This document shows positions 1 through 11,402 of a stretch of 64,000 bases of DNA, piece by piece. Location: the NCBI RefSeq assembly GCF_001513785.1, contig NZ_LNQS01000009.1, positions 62,001-126,000 of the forward strand, read 5' to 3'. Below the pieces are notes generated by a model, which worked only from the letters and a program-made list of their open reading frames with translations, was not told the origin of the DNA and searched no databases. A program made the position numbers and the translations under genes. Each line of letters begins with the position of its first letter. The stretch's first letter is position 1. The stretch is from Rheinheimera sp. EpRS3. GTDB taxonomy: Bacteria > Pseudomonadota > Gammaproteobacteria > Enterobacterales > Alteromonadaceae.

Positions 1-387
1 TTCTACGCCTTTGCCCGGGTTTATCAGCAAGGCCGCAAAAATAGCCAGAGTGATGGCTATCGCTGTAGTTATCAGGTAAAGACCGATAGTTTTACCACCA
101 AGCCTGCCCAGGCTTGAGGTGTCAGACAGCGAACAGGTGCCACACACCAGAGAGACAAACACCAGCGGCACAACCAGCATTTTTAAACTGGCTATAAAAA
201 TCTCGCCACCAATATGAAAAATACCGTCAATAAAGAATGTTTTAAGTGGCAGTTCCATACCCAGAATATGCAGTATTCGTTCGTCCTGACCTGCAAGCAG
301 CCATTTGAAGAAAAAGCCGACCAGAATACCTGCCGCCATACCAATTACAATACGGGCAGTTAACCCAAGTTTTTTATTTCCTGTCAT
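1..387 (-). CDS. Sodium:dicarboxylate symporter family protein, N-terminal part (runs off window)
   Basis: The first 129 codons of a DAACS/SDF-family (GltP/DctA-like) secondary transporter are encoded; the rest lies beyond the left edge. The start is MTGNKKLGLTARIVIGMAAG. A first membrane helix covers about residues 8-25. It is followed by a segment reading FIASLKMLVVPLVFVSLVCG, which is the conserved second-helix signature of this family, and then a third hydrophobic segment (GLYLITTAIAITLAIFAALL). Family members import acidic amino acids or C4-dicarboxylates with Na+ or H+. The substrate cannot be decided because the C-terminal binding hairpins are missing. The gene is divergent from the Ig-like lipoprotein gene; the 173 bp between them hold AT-rich promoter-like sequence only. 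Confidence 0.85.
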   Translation of the reverse strand, partial: MTGNKKLGLTARIVIGMAAGILVGFFFKWLLAGQDERILHILGMELPLKTFFIDGIFHIGGEIFIASLKMLVVPLVFVSLVCGTCSLSDTSSLGRLGGKTIGLYLITTAIAITLAIFAALLINPGKGVE

Positions 388-560
388 AACATCAGACTAG
401 TTTTAATTAAGCAGTGGCTCTAAGCCTAACAGGTTGGCCTCTGGAAAGGCAGATTGTGCTGGTTTTTTTTTATAAATTGCTATCACGCTTGCCAGATTAA
501 TGGTTTAAGATACAGAATTAACAAAAACTATATAATAAAAAACAGCTTGGGAGAGTTTTA

Positions 561-2774
561 ATGCGAAACGTTCAGCAACTTATCGTTGCGCTGCTTTTAA
601 CTATGTTAGCAGCCTGCGGTGGCGGTGGTACTCTTGACTCTGACGGCGGTACAGGCGGTGGCAACACTACACCGGTTTACAGCTTAGCCGTAACATTAAC
701 TAACTCTGCAGGCACTGCTTCCACAGCATTAGCCCAGGCAACCCCATTAACAATAACGGCAACGTTAACTGCAACGAATAGCGGCAGCATTGCTAATCAG
801 GTTATCAACTTTGCTCTTAGTGATACCGAGCTGGCTGTTTTAGGCAGTTCTGCTGGTACTGCACTGACTAATAGTAATGGTGTCGCAACCATCAGCCTGC
901 TAGTTGGCAGTAAAAGCGGTGCGGGTACCGTATCCGCTATTTTTGGTGAAGCCACGGCTAATGCTGGTTTTACCTCTGCCGGTGATGGTGGTGATCAGGT
1001 TGATGTGACGGTAGGATCTGTTGCATTAATTGCGGATAGTTTGCTGTTAGGTTCTGGTGCGTCAGCTAAAGTAGAACTGACGGCACTGGTTCGTGATTCC
1101 AATAACGTTGTAATAGCTGGCGTTCCTGTTACTTTCGCAAGTGATTCCGGAGAATTAGTGCAGGTTGATGCAGTAACTGCTGCTAACGGTACTGCGAAGG
1201 CTACCCTGACGACTCAAACCAACAAAAACAATCGTGATATTGTCGTGACTGCAATCGTGCAACAGCAAGCGTCACAGTTAACTGTGGCCGTGTCTGGCAC
1301 TTCAATTGAAGTGGCTGCACCTAACTCTGTGGTCTTAGGCGATACGGCTTCAATAGACGTATTTTTAACAGACTCAAATGATACTGGCATTGCAAACACC
1401 GAGATTGAAGTGACGTCAGCTTTGGGTAATACCTTAAGCGATACCAGCCCGGCAACTGCTGGCTCTGCCGGCAAGGCCACCTTTACTTATACCGCAGTGA
1501 ATTCTGGTGTTGATACATTAACTGTTGCCGCATTAGGCGCAACCAGCACAATAACACTGAACGTCAGCGCAGATGAGTTTGCATTTGTGGCTGGCGCAAA
1601 TGAAGCTGAAATACTGGAAGTTAATCTGAATACTGCTCAGGAACTTGAGGTGGAGTGGTTGATTAACGGCGCAGCTAATGTGGGTGAAAATATTGTATTT
1701 AATACTACCCGAGGTGCAATTGCTGATGCTGCAGCTAATCTGGGTAGTGCTGTAACTGCTCAGGATGTTACAGACGCTAATGGTTTAGCACAAACTTTTG
1801 TACGTTCGCAATTTGCCGGCCTGGCGACAATCAGTGCAACTGGTGGAGTAGGTGAGGATGCCGTCAGCGCGAAGAAGGTAGTAGAGTTCGTTGCTGTTAA
1901 CCCGACAAAAGTTGAAACGCAGGCATTTCCTGCTCAGATTGGTGCTGGCGAGTCTAGCGCTATACGTGCAATCGTTCGTGATGTTAACAATAACCCGGTA
2001 AAAAACCAGACTGTTGTTTTTTCTCTGGATAATGCCGCTGGTGGCGTAATTAGCACCGGAACGGCTGTAACCAACTCTCAAGGCATAGCTTCTACGGTGT
2101 TTACAGCTGACACTAATACCGGAGCCGGTGTTGAAGGCTTGAATCTGGTCATTAAAGCGGCATTGCAAAACAACAACGCTATATCGGACGAGACAGACAT
2201 TGCCGTTGGTAAACGCACGTTGTTTTTCCGTTTTGGTACGGGTAACGTTATTACTAAACCCAGCATCAGCACTTATGCAAAAGAGTTCTCTGTTATTGTA
2301 ACTGATAGTTCAGGTAACCCAGTGGCAAATCAGGCACTCAATGTTGCAGTTGTACCAACGGGGTATCGTAAAGGCTTCTGGATTGCATCACCTCCTGCGC
2401 CAGCAGCATTTAAGGTTTGGGAGCCAAATGTTACTGCTAGCTGTGAAAATGAAGACGCAAATCTTAATGGTATCTTGGATCCTGGTGAAGATGAAAACCT
2501 TGATGGCCAGTTAACCCCAGGCAATGTGGCTGTTGTGCCGCGGACTGTGACTGCAGACGATAGTGGCATAGCAATATTTACTATAACTTACCCGCAGGAC
2601 TATGGTGCTTGGATCGATGTTCGTTTGCAAGTTAGTGGTACCGCCGCAGGAACTGAAAATGTTACGTTCCGTGAATATGGTTTACCCATATCTGCAGAAG
2701 ATGTGACTACTGAAACTTCGCCTCCTCCTGCTAATCCATTAGGATTCAGTAATAGTTGTGGTGATGCGCTGTAA
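561..2774 (+). CDS. Surface lipoprotein with tandem bacterial Ig-like (Big_1) domains
   Basis: This 737-residue protein starts with a signal peptide and a lipobox (LAAC, Cys19), followed by a Gly-rich linker, so it is probably an outer-membrane-anchored lipoprotein. About six invasin-type Ig-like repeats follow, roughly residues 45-140, 150-245, 255-335, 350-445, 455-555 and 570-700. Each carries the Big_1 hallmark of an Asn-Gly turn before a strand (SNGVATISL, ANGTAKATL, ANGLAQTFV, SQGIASTVF, DSGIAIFTI). Near residue 632 an acidic stretch of the form DANLNG...DENLDG resembles a dockerin/EF-hand calcium loop inserted in the last domain. A GGGAGAG ribosome site precedes the ATG. The probable role is adhesion or surface structure; no catalytic domain is visible. 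Confidence 0.75.
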   Translation: MRNVQQLIVALLLTMLAACGGGGTLDSDGGTGGGNTTPVYSLAVTLTNSAGTASTALAQATPLTITATLTATNSGSIANQVINFALSDTELAVLGSSAGTALTNSNGVATISLLVGSKSGAGTVSAIFGEATANAGFTSAGDGGDQVDVTVGSVALIADSLLLGSGASAKVELTALVRDSNNVVIAGVPVTFASDSGELVQVDAVTAANGTAKATLTTQTNKNNRDIVVTAIVQQQASQLTVAVSGTSIEVAAPNSVVLGDTASIDVFLTDSNDTGIANTEIEVTSALGNTLSDTSPATAGSAGKATFTYTAVNSGVDTLTVAALGATSTITLNVSADEFAFVAGANEAEILEVNLNTAQELEVEWLINGAANVGENIVFNTTRGAIADAAANLGSAVTAQDVTDANGLAQTFVRSQFAGLATISATGGVGEDAVSAKKVVEFVAVNPTKVETQAFPAQIGAGESSAIRAIVRDVNNNPVKNQTVVFSLDNAAGGVISTGTAVTNSQGIASTVFTADTNTGAGVEGLNLVIKAALQNNNAISDETDIAVGKRTLFFRFGTGNVITKPSISTYAKEFSVIVTDSSGNPVANQALNVAVVPTGYRKGFWIASPPAPAAFKVWEPNVTASCENEDANLNGILDPGEDENLDGQLTPGNVAVVPRTVTADDSGIAIFTITYPQDYGAWIDVRLQVSGTAAGTENVTFREYGLPISAEDVTTETSPPPANPLGFSNSCGDAL

Positions 2775-2782
2775 CTAGAACG

Positions 2783-2812
2783 AAAAGGGAGCTAAACCAG
2801 CTCCCTTTTTTT
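2783..2812 (+). terminator. Rho-independent terminator
   Basis: An 11-bp stem AAAAGGGAGCT/AGCTCCCTTTT with a 5-nt loop is followed by further T residues. It sits between the lipoprotein gene and the convergent astB, and the A-tract on its left side could let it act in both directions. Confidence 0.85.
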
Positions 2813-2830
2813 CTATCTAAATCACCTGGT

Positions 2831-4174
2831 TTATTCTTGCTGGAACTGATACACCGAACCCAGATCCAGAATCTGGGTTAAATCATCCAGTGCTGTGCGG
2901 GACTCCAGCAGCAACTGTGGATCGGCCAGATCGGCTTCGGAAATCTCATCACGATAATGTTTATCTACCCACTGATTTAACCGGGTAAACAACGCATCGC
3001 TCATCAGCACGTTTTGGTTTACGGCTTGTTTTTCCTGCTCGCTCATGGCTACGCGCAGACGTAAACAGGCTGGGCCGCCGCCGTTACGCATGCTTTGTTT
3101 AACATCATAGTAGTGGATTTGTTTTATCGGTGTATTGCGCTCTGTCAGCGCTGCCAGATAGGACGACACCGCGGGGCTATCCTGGCATTCTGTTGGCGCA
3201 ATAATGGCCATTTCGCCGCCGGGTAACGTCACCACCTGAGTATTAAACAGGTAAGTTTTAATCGCTTCGGCTACAGAAACCTCGCTGTCTTTTACTTCAA
3301 TCAGATGCAGCTCTGTGTTATTACCAAACTTACGCTGCAATTCGGTTAGCTTTTGCTGGCTGTCGATAAAGGCTTGTTGGTGGTAAAACAGCACATTTTG
3401 GTTACCCACGGCGATAACATCATTATGAAATACACCCTGATCAATCACATCGGGGTTTTGCTGCATATACACCACATGCTCTGCACTTAAACCATGTAAC
3501 CTTGCTACCGCTTCGCATGCTTCCAGCGTGTGGCGGGCCGGAAAACGCTGTGGTGCCGGTTTACTGCTATCGAACGCATAACGGCCAAATACAAAGAGTT
3601 CAATACCCCGTTTGCCATAAGCGCTGCAAAGTCTGGTATGATTCGCGGCGCCTTCATCACCAAAGTGATCATTGTCCGGTAAATGTGTATGATGCGCAAA
3701 ATGTTGATAGTCACGGAACATTGCCTGCAAAATCTTGCCTGTAGTAACAGGTTCAAGTGAGCGGTGAAATTTGTTAGTAAGATTGGCAGGGGTAAAATGC
3801 ACTTTGCCATCAGCAGTATCAGCAGAGGGTGATATGGTGGCGGCGTTGGCTGTCCACATGCTGGAGGCTGAACAAACGGCTTTAAACACAGCGGGGGCTT
3901 GTTTGGCAGCTTTTTCAATTACCTGTGCATCTGTACCGGTAAAGCCAAGGCGGCGCAGAGTGTATAGATCGGGCCGCTCTTGTGGTGCCAGCACACCTTG
4001 CACTAAACCCAGGTCATGCAGGGCCTTCATTTTACTTAAGCCCTGTTTGGCAGCCTGACGCGGGCTGGAACTGTTCTTTGCGTTAGATAGTGAGGCAACA
4101 TTGCCGATAGATAAACCGGCATAGTTATGGGTTGGGCCTACCAGCCCATCGAAGTTTGCTTCAAAGTATTTCAT
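2831..4174 (-). CDS. astB: N-succinylarginine dihydrolase
   Basis: AstB hydrolyses N2-succinylarginine to succinylornithine, CO2 and ammonia in the arginine succinyltransferase (AST) pathway. The 447-residue product matches E. coli AstB along its whole length from memory: N-terminal [16 protein letters not shown], then [50 protein letters not shown] and [12 protein letters not shown]. Cys and His residues expected in the amidinotransferase-fold active site lie in these motifs. I place the start at the Met at 4174 because homology begins there and an AAGGA site lies just upstream; the frame stays open for 47 more codons upstream with no resemblance to AstB. Other ast genes are absent from the window. 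Confidence 0.95.
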   Translation of the reverse strand: MKYFEANFDGLVGPTHNYAGLSIGNVASLSNAKNSSSPRQAAKQGLSKMKALHDLGLVQGVLAPQERPDLYTLRRLGFTGTDAQVIEKAAKQAPAVFKAVCSASSMWTANAATISPSADTADGKVHFTPANLTNKFHRSLEPVTTGKILQAMFRDYQHFAHHTHLPDNDHFGDEGAANHTRLCSAYGKRGIELFVFGRYAFDSSKPAPQRFPARHTLEACEAVARLHGLSAEHVVYMQQNPDVIDQGVFHNDVIAVGNQNVLFYHQQAFIDSQQKLTELQRKFGNNTELHLIEVKDSEVSVAEAIKTYLFNTQVVTLPGGEMAIIAPTECQDSPAVSSYLAALTERNTPIKQIHYYDVKQSMRNGGGPACLRLRVAMSEQEKQAVNQNVLMSDALFTRLNQWVDKHYRDEISEADLADPQLLLESRTALDDLTQILDLGSVYQFQQE

Positions 4175-4398
4175 TTTTGCTTTATATCCTTGTTTGGAAA
4201 GGGCACTGTTTTTATTATTTTTGCGGCCACTTGAGGATGCTTCATTTGGATTGGCGAAGGTTTCGCCAGACAGCTCTGAAAATGAGCTGGTTTGCATAAT
4301 AATGAGTTTATTCACTTGTCACAACTGCGGTTTACGGATATACGTTAAAAAAGCAGCATAATTGGCATGCACAAAATGTTAGGGATCTCGGGATTAAG

Positions 4399-6981
4399 AT
4401 GGCGAAATCACTGGTTATAGTCGAATCACCGGCAAAAGCGAAAACAATTAACAAATACCTCGGTAATGACTTTGTCGTAAAGTCCAGCGTAGGTCATATT
4501 CGTGATTTACCCACCAGCAGCAGTAAAGAAAAATCTGCTGCCAGTAAAACGCTGAGTAAAGAAGAGAAAGAATACCAGGCGCTGGTCGACCGCATGGGTA
4601 TAGACCCGGCACATGGCTGGAAAGCGCGCTATGAGATTTTGCCCGGCAAAGAAAAAGTGGTGAAAGAGCTAAAAGCGCTGGCAGAAAAAGCTGACACCGT
4701 TTATCTGGCAACGGACTTAGACCGTGAAGGAGAAGCTATTGCCTGGCATTTGCAGCAAATTATCGGTGGCGAAGAGCAAAAGTTTAAACGTGTGGTATTT
4801 AACGAAATTACTAAAAATGCCATTCAAAATGCTTTTAAAGAACCTGGTGAAGTGAATGTCGACCGGGTAAATGCCCAGCAAGCCCGCCGTTTTTTAGACC
4901 GCGTGGTGGGCTTTATGGTGTCGCCTTTGCTATGGAAAAAAGTCGCCAGAGGCTTATCGGCTGGCCGCGTACAATCGGTTGCGGTACGCCTGGTAGTAGA
5001 GCGTGAGCGCGAAATTAAAGCCTTTGTGCCGGAAGAATACTGGACTATAGCTGCTGATACGCACACGGCAGCTAAGCAAGCATTACAACTGGATGTCACT
5101 AAGCAACAAGGCAAAGCCTTTAAGCCGGTAAACAAAGCTGAGGCTGATGCGGCCCTGGCGCTGTTAAATAAAGCCAGTTATACCGTGCAGGAGCGTGAGG
5201 ATAAACCCAGCAGCAGTAAGCCGCAGGCGCCGTTTATTACCTCAACCCTGCAACAGGCTGCCAGCACACGGCTGGGCTACGGTGTAAAGAAAACCATGAT
5301 GCTGGCACAGCGCTTATATGAAGCTGGCCACATTACTTATATGCGTACCGATTCTACTAATTTAAGCGCCGATGCGGTTGCTGCCTGTCGCGATTATATT
5401 ACTGAACAGTTTGGTAAAAAATATCTGCCGGAACAGCCGTTAAGTTATGGCAGCAAAGCTAATGCGCAGGAAGCGCACGAAGCTATCCGGCCGTCCGATG
5501 TTAACGTACTGGCATCCAGCCTGGCTGATATGGAAGCTGACGCCCGCAAATTGTATGAGCTGATCTGGCGTCAGTTTGTGGCCTGTCAGATGCCGCCAGC
5601 GCTTTACGACGTAAGCAATATTATTGTAAAAGCCGGTGATTTTGAGCTTAAAGCCAAAGGCCGGGTGCTGCGTTTTGACGGCTGGACCAAAGTACAACCG
5701 GCAGTGAAGCGTAAAGATGAAGAAGACAACGTTTTACCTGACGTTAAACCCGGCGAAATACTAAGTCTTGAACAGCTGATAAGCGGTCAGCACTTTACCA
5801 AGCCTACCGCCCGTTTTAGCGAAGCAAGCTTAGTTAAAGAGCTGGAAAAACGCGGTATTGGCCGGCCTTCTACTTATGCGGCCATTATTTCAACTATTCA
5901 GGAGCGTGGTTACGTCCGGGTAGAAAATAAGCGCTTTTACGCTGAGAAAATGGGTGAAATTGTTACCGATCGCCTGGTTGAGAACTTTAACGACCTGATG
6001 AATTACGATTTCACTGCCAATATGGAGTTAAAGCTTGATGACATCGCCAATGGTCAGGCGCAGTGGCGCAAAGAGCTCGATAGCTTCTATGGTGATTTTT
6101 ATCAAAAACTGAAAACAGCTGAAAATGACCCTGAGCAGGGCGGCATGCGCGTTAATCAGTTTGTGCTTACCGACATCGCCTGCCCAACCTGTGGCCGGCC
6201 TATGGGCATTCGTACGGCTTCTACCGGGGTGTTTTTAGGCTGCTCCGGTTACAACCTGCCCCCGAAAGAGCGCTGTACTACCACAATGAACCTGGTTTCA
6301 GGTGATGTGGCAGTGAATGTCAGCGACGAAGATGAAATGGAAACCGAAGCACTGCGGCAGAAAAAACGCTGCACTAAGTGCGGCACTGCCATGGACAGCT
6401 ATCTGATTGACGAGCAGCGTAAACTACACGTTTGTGGTAATAACCCAGCCTGTGATGGTTATCAGGTAGAGCAGGGCAGTTTTAAAATTAAAGGCTACGA
6501 TGGCCCGCTTATTGAGTGCGATAAGTGCGGCAGCGATATGCAGTTAAAATCAGGCCGTTTTGGCAAGTATTTTGGCTGTACTAACAGTGACTGTAAAAAC
6601 ACCCGTAAGCTGCTGCGAAATGGCGAGGCCGCGCCGCCAAAAGAAGATCCGGTGCACTTGCCAGAGCTGAAATGCGAAAAGTCAGATGCCTACTTTGTAC
6701 TACGCGATGGCGCTGCCGGGTTGTTTATGGCGGCCTCTACGTTCCCTAAATCACGTGAAACCCGGGCGCCGTTAGTGGCAGAGTTAGCTAAATACCGCGC
6801 TCAGTTATCGCCGAAGTTCTATTATCTGGCCGATGCGCCGGTAAAAGATCCCGATGGCAACCCGGCAATAGTGCGCTGGAGCCGTAAAACCAAGCAGCAA
6901 TATGTGATGTCGGAAAAAGACGGCAAAGCTACCGGTTGGTCTGCCTGGTATGAAAATGGCAAATGGGTGGTTAGCAAATAA
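4399..6981 (+). CDS. topA: DNA topoisomerase I
   Basis: This is the type IA topoisomerase that relaxes negative supercoils. At 860 residues it is close to the usual 865. The Toprim domain begins [15 protein letters not shown] and contains the [12 protein letters not shown] acidic triad near residues 110-120. The catalytic tyrosine is Y314 in the motif [24 protein letters not shown] follows later in the core. Three C4 zinc ribbons occupy about residues 595-735 (CPTCG...C...C, CTKCG...C...C, CDKCG...C...C), and a basic winged tail follows as in gammaproteobacterial TopA. It is divergent from astB with 224 bp between the starts. A strong bidirectional terminator follows. Confidence 0.97.
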   Translation: MAKSLVIVESPAKAKTINKYLGNDFVVKSSVGHIRDLPTSSSKEKSAASKTLSKEEKEYQALVDRMGIDPAHGWKARYEILPGKEKVVKELKALAEKADTVYLATDLDREGEAIAWHLQQIIGGEEQKFKRVVFNEITKNAIQNAFKEPGEVNVDRVNAQQARRFLDRVVGFMVSPLLWKKVARGLSAGRVQSVAVRLVVEREREIKAFVPEEYWTIAADTHTAAKQALQLDVTKQQGKAFKPVNKAEADAALALLNKASYTVQEREDKPSSSKPQAPFITSTLQQAASTRLGYGVKKTMMLAQRLYEAGHITYMRTDSTNLSADAVAACRDYITEQFGKKYLPEQPLSYGSKANAQEAHEAIRPSDVNVLASSLADMEADARKLYELIWRQFVACQMPPALYDVSNIIVKAGDFELKAKGRVLRFDGWTKVQPAVKRKDEEDNVLPDVKPGEILSLEQLISGQHFTKPTARFSEASLVKELEKRGIGRPSTYAAIISTIQERGYVRVENKRFYAEKMGEIVTDRLVENFNDLMNYDFTANMELKLDDIANGQAQWRKELDSFYGDFYQKLKTAENDPEQGGMRVNQFVLTDIACPTCGRPMGIRTASTGVFLGCSGYNLPPKERCTTTMNLVSGDVAVNVSDEDEMETEALRQKKRCTKCGTAMDSYLIDEQRKLHVCGNNPACDGYQVEQGSFKIKGYDGPLIECDKCGSDMQLKSGRFGKYFGCTNSDCKNTRKLLRNGEAAPPKEDPVHLPELKCEKSDAYFVLRDGAAGLFMAASTFPKSRETRAPLVAELAKYRAQLSPKFYYLADAPVKDPDGNPAIVRWSRKTKQQYVMSEKDGKATGWSAWYENGKWVVSK

Positions 6982-7014
6982 GGGGCTAGCCCTAAATAAG
7001 GGCATTCCCCACAG

Positions 7015-7046
7015 TAAAAAAACAGGCCGCATTAGCGGCCTGTTTC
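7015..7046 (+). terminator. Bidirectional terminator between topA and the 7063 gene
   Basis: A perfect 10-bp stem AACAGGCCGC/GCGGCCTGTT with an ATTA loop, preceded by seven or more A residues and followed by T. It separates convergent genes, so it can serve both strands. Confidence 0.85.
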
Positions 7047-7062
7047 GTATAACACTATAAAG

Positions 7063-7827
7063 TTACCATTTGCGTTTAGGCGCAAACAGTTCGTCTAAAT
7101 CTTTGTTTTCTTTTTCTTCCTTCTTCTCACGATCGCGCACATTGCCCTCTTTTAACTGAGTAGCAATGTCTTCCAGTGCCTGCAGCACTTCAGATTTACG
7201 GGTGCTGGTGTAGTCGTCCTGGTGGGGCGTATTTGTCAGTGCAGTTAGCGCTTTCTCAAAGTACTGCCGGGCAGAGCCAAGCATATTATTGGTGCGGGCC
7301 TGATTACCGCGTTTAATCTGGCTTTCAACATTAATGCGAAGCTGCAGCACTTCCAGGCGACGATCTTCCTGGATCACCATCTGGGTATCAACATTGCCCC
7401 TGGCATGTTCACCGCGCAGTACAGTGCGCAGGCGCTTTATGCCTTTAATCATCCCTATCAGTTGCTGATCATTGTCTGGCAGTGTGACTGATTCAGCCGG
7501 CGTGCCGCTGTCGGGGGGGCTGTTGGTTAACTGGCTTTCAGTTTCCTGCAGGCGTTGTTTGAGATCGCGTGCGCCGGGTTCAAGCTCTACCATGGCCCGC
7601 AACGTAAAAGCGACACGTTTTAGCAGCATCTGGCTGACAGCGGGCGATAATGGCACATTGGCAGAATTTACCAATAATTCTTCACTGTCCTCCAGTACAG
7701 CGCGTAACTTGCTGTATTCTGCCCGTTTTAGCGTTGCCAGCCGTTCCTTATGTTGCTGAATAGCACTGACAATAACGGCAATAATTACCAATGCAATTAT
7801 CAGTGTAATGATCAAGGTTACCAGCAT
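7063..7827 (-). CDS. Single-pass membrane protein of unknown function
   Basis: The 254-residue protein has an N-terminal hydrophobic segment (LVTLIITLIIALVIIAVIVSAI, about residues 2-23). A soluble, largely helical and highly charged region follows, containing EDSEELLVNSANVPLS and a TPR-like stretch around residues 170-230 (QIKRGNQARTNNMLGSARQY). The end is a Lys/Glu-rich tail (DREKKEEKENKDLDELF). Topology is probably N-in or anchored with a cytoplasmic body. I do not recognise a named domain. It lies 75 bp downstream of the histidine kinase gene in the same orientation, so the two may be co-transcribed. Confidence 0.7.
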   Translation of the reverse strand: MLVTLIITLIIALVIIAVIVSAIQQHKERLATLKRAEYSKLRAVLEDSEELLVNSANVPLSPAVSQMLLKRVAFTLRAMVELEPGARDLKQRLQETESQLTNSPPDSGTPAESVTLPDNDQQLIGMIKGIKRLRTVLRGEHARGNVDTQMVIQEDRRLEVLQLRINVESQIKRGNQARTNNMLGSARQYFEKALTALTNTPHQDDYTSTRKSEVLQALEDIATQLKEGNVRDREKKEEKENKDLDELFAPKRKW

Positions 7828-7902
7828 TCCAACCTCATTATGGACAGGTTCTACAACTCATATTAATCACAAAACAACTGAAATAACAGCTATCTGTATT
7901 AC

Positions 7903-8595
7903 TCAGGGTAAAGTGACCCTGAGTACGCCACCGTTATAGACACCACCGTTGAACAATTCAACCGCGCCATACTGGCCTTTATTGGCATGGGCTTTGGCAA
8001 TAAGCTTAGCAAAAAATATTCCAAGTCCGGTGTGATTGTTGGTTAAATCTGGTGTGTTCATGTCCAGTGCGTCAGTATTTAGCATAAACTCCGGAAAGCC
8101 GGGGCCATCATCATGCACTTCTATCTGTAATCTGTCTGCCAGTTGCTCAAACCTGAGTAATATCTGTTTGTTGCCATAACGCAGCGCATTGGCGACCGCA
8201 TCGTTCAGCAGGTTTGACATCAGATCGTAGTCAAAAAACCAGTGCAGGTTAGCAGCGTGCTCTACCTGAATACAAAAACTACGCTGTTCAGTATAAAACT
8301 GATTTTTAAGTAAAATTTCTTCAACAAGATCGGTAATATAGTGCTGATCAATTTGTACCGGCAGTTGGTTACGCTCTAAACGGTACAGCGACAGCAACTG
8401 CAGCAGGTTGGAGTTGAGCCGGTTAGCTTCATAGTTAAGCCGGGCCAGTTCATCTTTTGCCGGCTCTGATAACTGAGTACTTTCCTGCTGAATAAACTCC
8501 GTAGACTGTATCAGCATGCAAAGTGAGTTTTTCATATCATGCACGGTAGAGGCCAATACAGAAGCAAAGTCTATGGCCTGAACATCTGATGTCAT
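7903..8595 (-). CDS. Soluble sensor histidine kinase
   Basis: This 230-residue protein consists of little more than a dimerisation/phosphoacceptor domain and an ATPase domain. The H-box is VHDMKNSL near residue 22. The N-box is LLNDAVANALRYGN, the G1 box is DDGPGFP and the G2 region is GLGIFFAKLIA. No membrane segment, PAS or HAMP domain is present, so it is presumably cytoplasmic and takes its signal from a partner. No response regulator is adjacent. The start at 8595 is chosen because GGAGGT lies 4 nt upstream; an in-frame ATG 6 codons earlier lacks a site. It is divergent from cysB. Confidence 0.8.
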   Translation of the reverse strand: MTSDVQAIDFASVLASTVHDMKNSLCMLIQSTEFIQQESTQLSEPAKDELARLNYEANRLNSNLLQLLSLYRLERNQLPVQIDQHYITDLVEEILLKNQFYTEQRSFCIQVEHAANLHWFFDYDLMSNLLNDAVANALRYGNKQILLRFEQLADRLQIEVHDDGPGFPEFMLNTDALDMNTPDLTNNHTGLGIFFAKLIAKAHANKGQYGAVELFNGGVYNGGVLRVTLP

Positions 8596-8741
8596 GTAAC
8601 CTCCGATAAGCACGCAGGGAATGCGCGCGTGTAGCCTGTTTTAGCTACCATTAGTTCTAGTAAGCAGATAAATAAAAATTAGTTGGAATATCCTGCCATA
8701 TAGGTATATTGAGCAATGATATGCCATTACCGGACCAGTGA

Positions 8742-9722
<981 letters not shown>

Positions 9723-9752
9723 TTTGCTGCTTTGGGCCGCACCCGGGTATTA

Positions 9753-9772
9753 CAGCCGCATGGCTGGTTTTT
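9753..9772 (+). terminator. Probable cysB terminator
   Basis: A short stem CAGCC/GGCTG with a GCAT loop followed by GTTTTT, 31 bp after the cysB stop. The stem is only 5 bp, so confidence is moderate. Confidence 0.5.
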
Positions 9773-9908
9773 GCCTGGCGCGGTAGCGCACACTCATCTT
9801 AATATCTGCAACACAATACACTTTCGCAATAACATCATCTGATCAGGTGTGCATAAGTTAGGCTTATACACTACGCTTAGGGCGTCACATAACGCCTTGA
9901 GGTGTAAT

Positions 9909-10718
9909 ATGAAAACTTACATGCTGTTGGTCGTTGTCGTATTTTTACTGTTATCGGGCTGTAAACCTGCATCTGAGCCGAGTATGCCTGTTGCAGCCAC
10001 TGAAACCCCTCCCCAGGCTACACCATGCAGTTTTACTATGGGTCTGGACGCCTGGGAGCCATACCAATATATGACGGTAGGCAATACCGTTACCGGGCTT
10101 GATGTTGAGTTGGTACAAAATGTAGTTGCCGATATGGGCTGCACGCTGGATGTGGTGCAGGGTAGTTGGCTTGAGCTTTTGACACTGCTAAAAAATGGCG
10201 ATGTCGATTTTGTACTGGGAGCATCTAAAACTGCAGAGCGGGAAGAATTTGCTTTTTTTTCCGAGCCTTACCGCCAGGAGCGTTTTCAGTTGTATGTTCG
10301 CAAAGAGCAGGTCGGTTTGCCTTACTCCGGCTTAAAAGAATTTGTTGCTGCCGGGCATAAGGTGGGGGTGGTAAATGAATATTATTATGGTGACGAAGTG
10401 GCAGAGCTATATGCAGATGATAATTTGCGGCCACTGTTTGTCGGCGCCATTATCAGTGAGCTGAATATGGCGCGCTTACTGGATGAAGAAATAGATGGCC
10501 TGCTGGAGGATAGCTTTGTCGGTGCTGCAATATTACGGCGCAAGGGCCTGGACAGGTATATTCAGGCGCACAATATCAGCCTGGGCAGTTCAGATGTTTA
10601 TGTTATGTTCAGCCAGGTATCGGTATCAGCAGAGCAGGTTGCGCAGTTTAATGCCGGGTTGAGCCAACTGCGTGACAACGGCCGTTACAACCAGATTGTC
10701 GATAAATACCGTAACTAG
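9909..10718 (+). CDS. Substrate-binding lipoprotein, amino-acid-binding (SBP_bac_3) type
   Basis: This 269-residue protein is lipidated: a hydrophobic signal (MKTYMLLVVVVFLLLSGC) ends in the lipobox LSGC. The body follows the SBP_bac_3/GlnH pattern: DAWEPYQYM near the start, GLDVELVQNVVADMG, then DVDFVLGASKTAEREEFAFF, the typical 'S/T-x-ER' ligand-contact region, and a C-terminal LSQLRDNGRYNQIVDKY. No ABC permease or ATPase is adjacent, so it may be an orphan binding protein or a ligand sensor. The start at 9909 has a GAGGTG site and begins the signal peptide; the in-frame extension upstream does not. It is convergent with mutH, 6 bp apart. Confidence 0.78.
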   Translation: MKTYMLLVVVVFLLLSGCKPASEPSMPVAATETPPQATPCSFTMGLDAWEPYQYMTVGNTVTGLDVELVQNVVADMGCTLDVVQGSWLELLTLLKNGDVDFVLGASKTAEREEFAFFSEPYRQERFQLYVRKEQVGLPYSGLKEFVAAGHKVGVVNEYYYGDEVAELYADDNLRPLFVGAIISELNMARLLDEEIDGLLEDSFVGAAILRRKGLDRYIQAHNISLGSSDVYVMFSQVSVSAEQVAQFNAGLSQLRDNGRYNQIVDKYRN

Positions 10719-10724
10719 CTAAAA

Positions 10725-11402
10725 CTAGCCAGGCGGCAGAGCAAACTGCTGTTGCAGCAGGTTGGCAGTGAAACTGCTTTTAAGATAAAAACCCCGTGGT
10801 AAAGTGCGGATCGGCTCTCCTTCTGCACCTATGGCATTGGTCAGCGCTTTGCTGTTGGCGGCTTTGGGGCGCAGCTGCAGTACTTTGCCGGTAGCGCCTT
10901 TTATATTATGTATGCCACCGAGGCTGATAAGCTCCATCAGTTCTTCCCAGTCCTGCTGCAGTGCCTGTTGCTGCAGTGGGTCTGGCTGCCACAAAAACGC
11001 GGTGCCGGCCATTCTGTCGGGTAACGGAATTTGCCGCTCTGCCAGCACCGGCAACCACAACACTTTTTGCAGTTTCTGACACACCCAGGATTCATGCCAT
11101 TGTTGCCCGGCCACACCTGTTAGCGGCGCCACACAAACATAGGTACTTTCCAGCGGTTTGCCGTTGCGGTCTATCGGCAGGGTTTTTAATTCAACACCTA
11201 ATTGCGGGAAATCCGGCTCAGCTTTAGAACCCGCACTGGCACCCAGCACATGTTCCAGTAACTGGCCAACCCAGCCCTTATCTTTTTTCAGGTTAGCCGG
11301 AACGGGTAATTGTGCCTGTGCCGCAATTTGCCCCAAAGTCAGCCCTGCCAGTGCCTGGCAGCGTGCCAGCAATTCTTCTAATGAGGCCGGTGGAGTAAAC
11401 AT
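10725..11402 (-). CDS. mutH: DNA mismatch repair endonuclease MutH
   Basis: MutH nicks the unmethylated strand at hemimethylated GATC sites when activated by MutS and MutL. The 225-residue product carries the catalytic Asp64, Glu71, Lys73 (DFPQLGVELKTLP), matching E. coli D70/E77/K79 in spacing. Other family motifs are LKKDKGWVGQLLE, LGASAGSK and RPKAANSKALT, with LPRGFYLK near the end. The start at 11402 (MFTPPAS) is chosen by family length and an AAAGG-like site; 29 upstream in-frame codons are not MutH-like. Its presence implies Dam-directed repair in this organism. Confidence 0.95.
   Translation of the reverse strand: MFTPPASLEELLARCQALAGLTLGQIAAQAQLPVPANLKKDKGWVGQLLEHVLGASAGSKAEPDFPQLGVELKTLPIDRNGKPLESTYVCVAPLTGVAGQQWHESWVCQKLQKVLWLPVLAERQIPLPDRMAGTAFLWQPDPLQQQALQQDWEELMELISLGGIHNIKGATGKVLQLRPKAANSKALTNAIGAEGEPIRTLPRGFYLKSSFTANLLQQQFALPPG

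Noticed and set aside
3505..3918. Long antisense or overlapping ORFs inside astB, topA, mutH and the flg genes
   Set aside because: Frame shadows without ribosome sites or recognisable products; the genes on the other frame are firmly identified.
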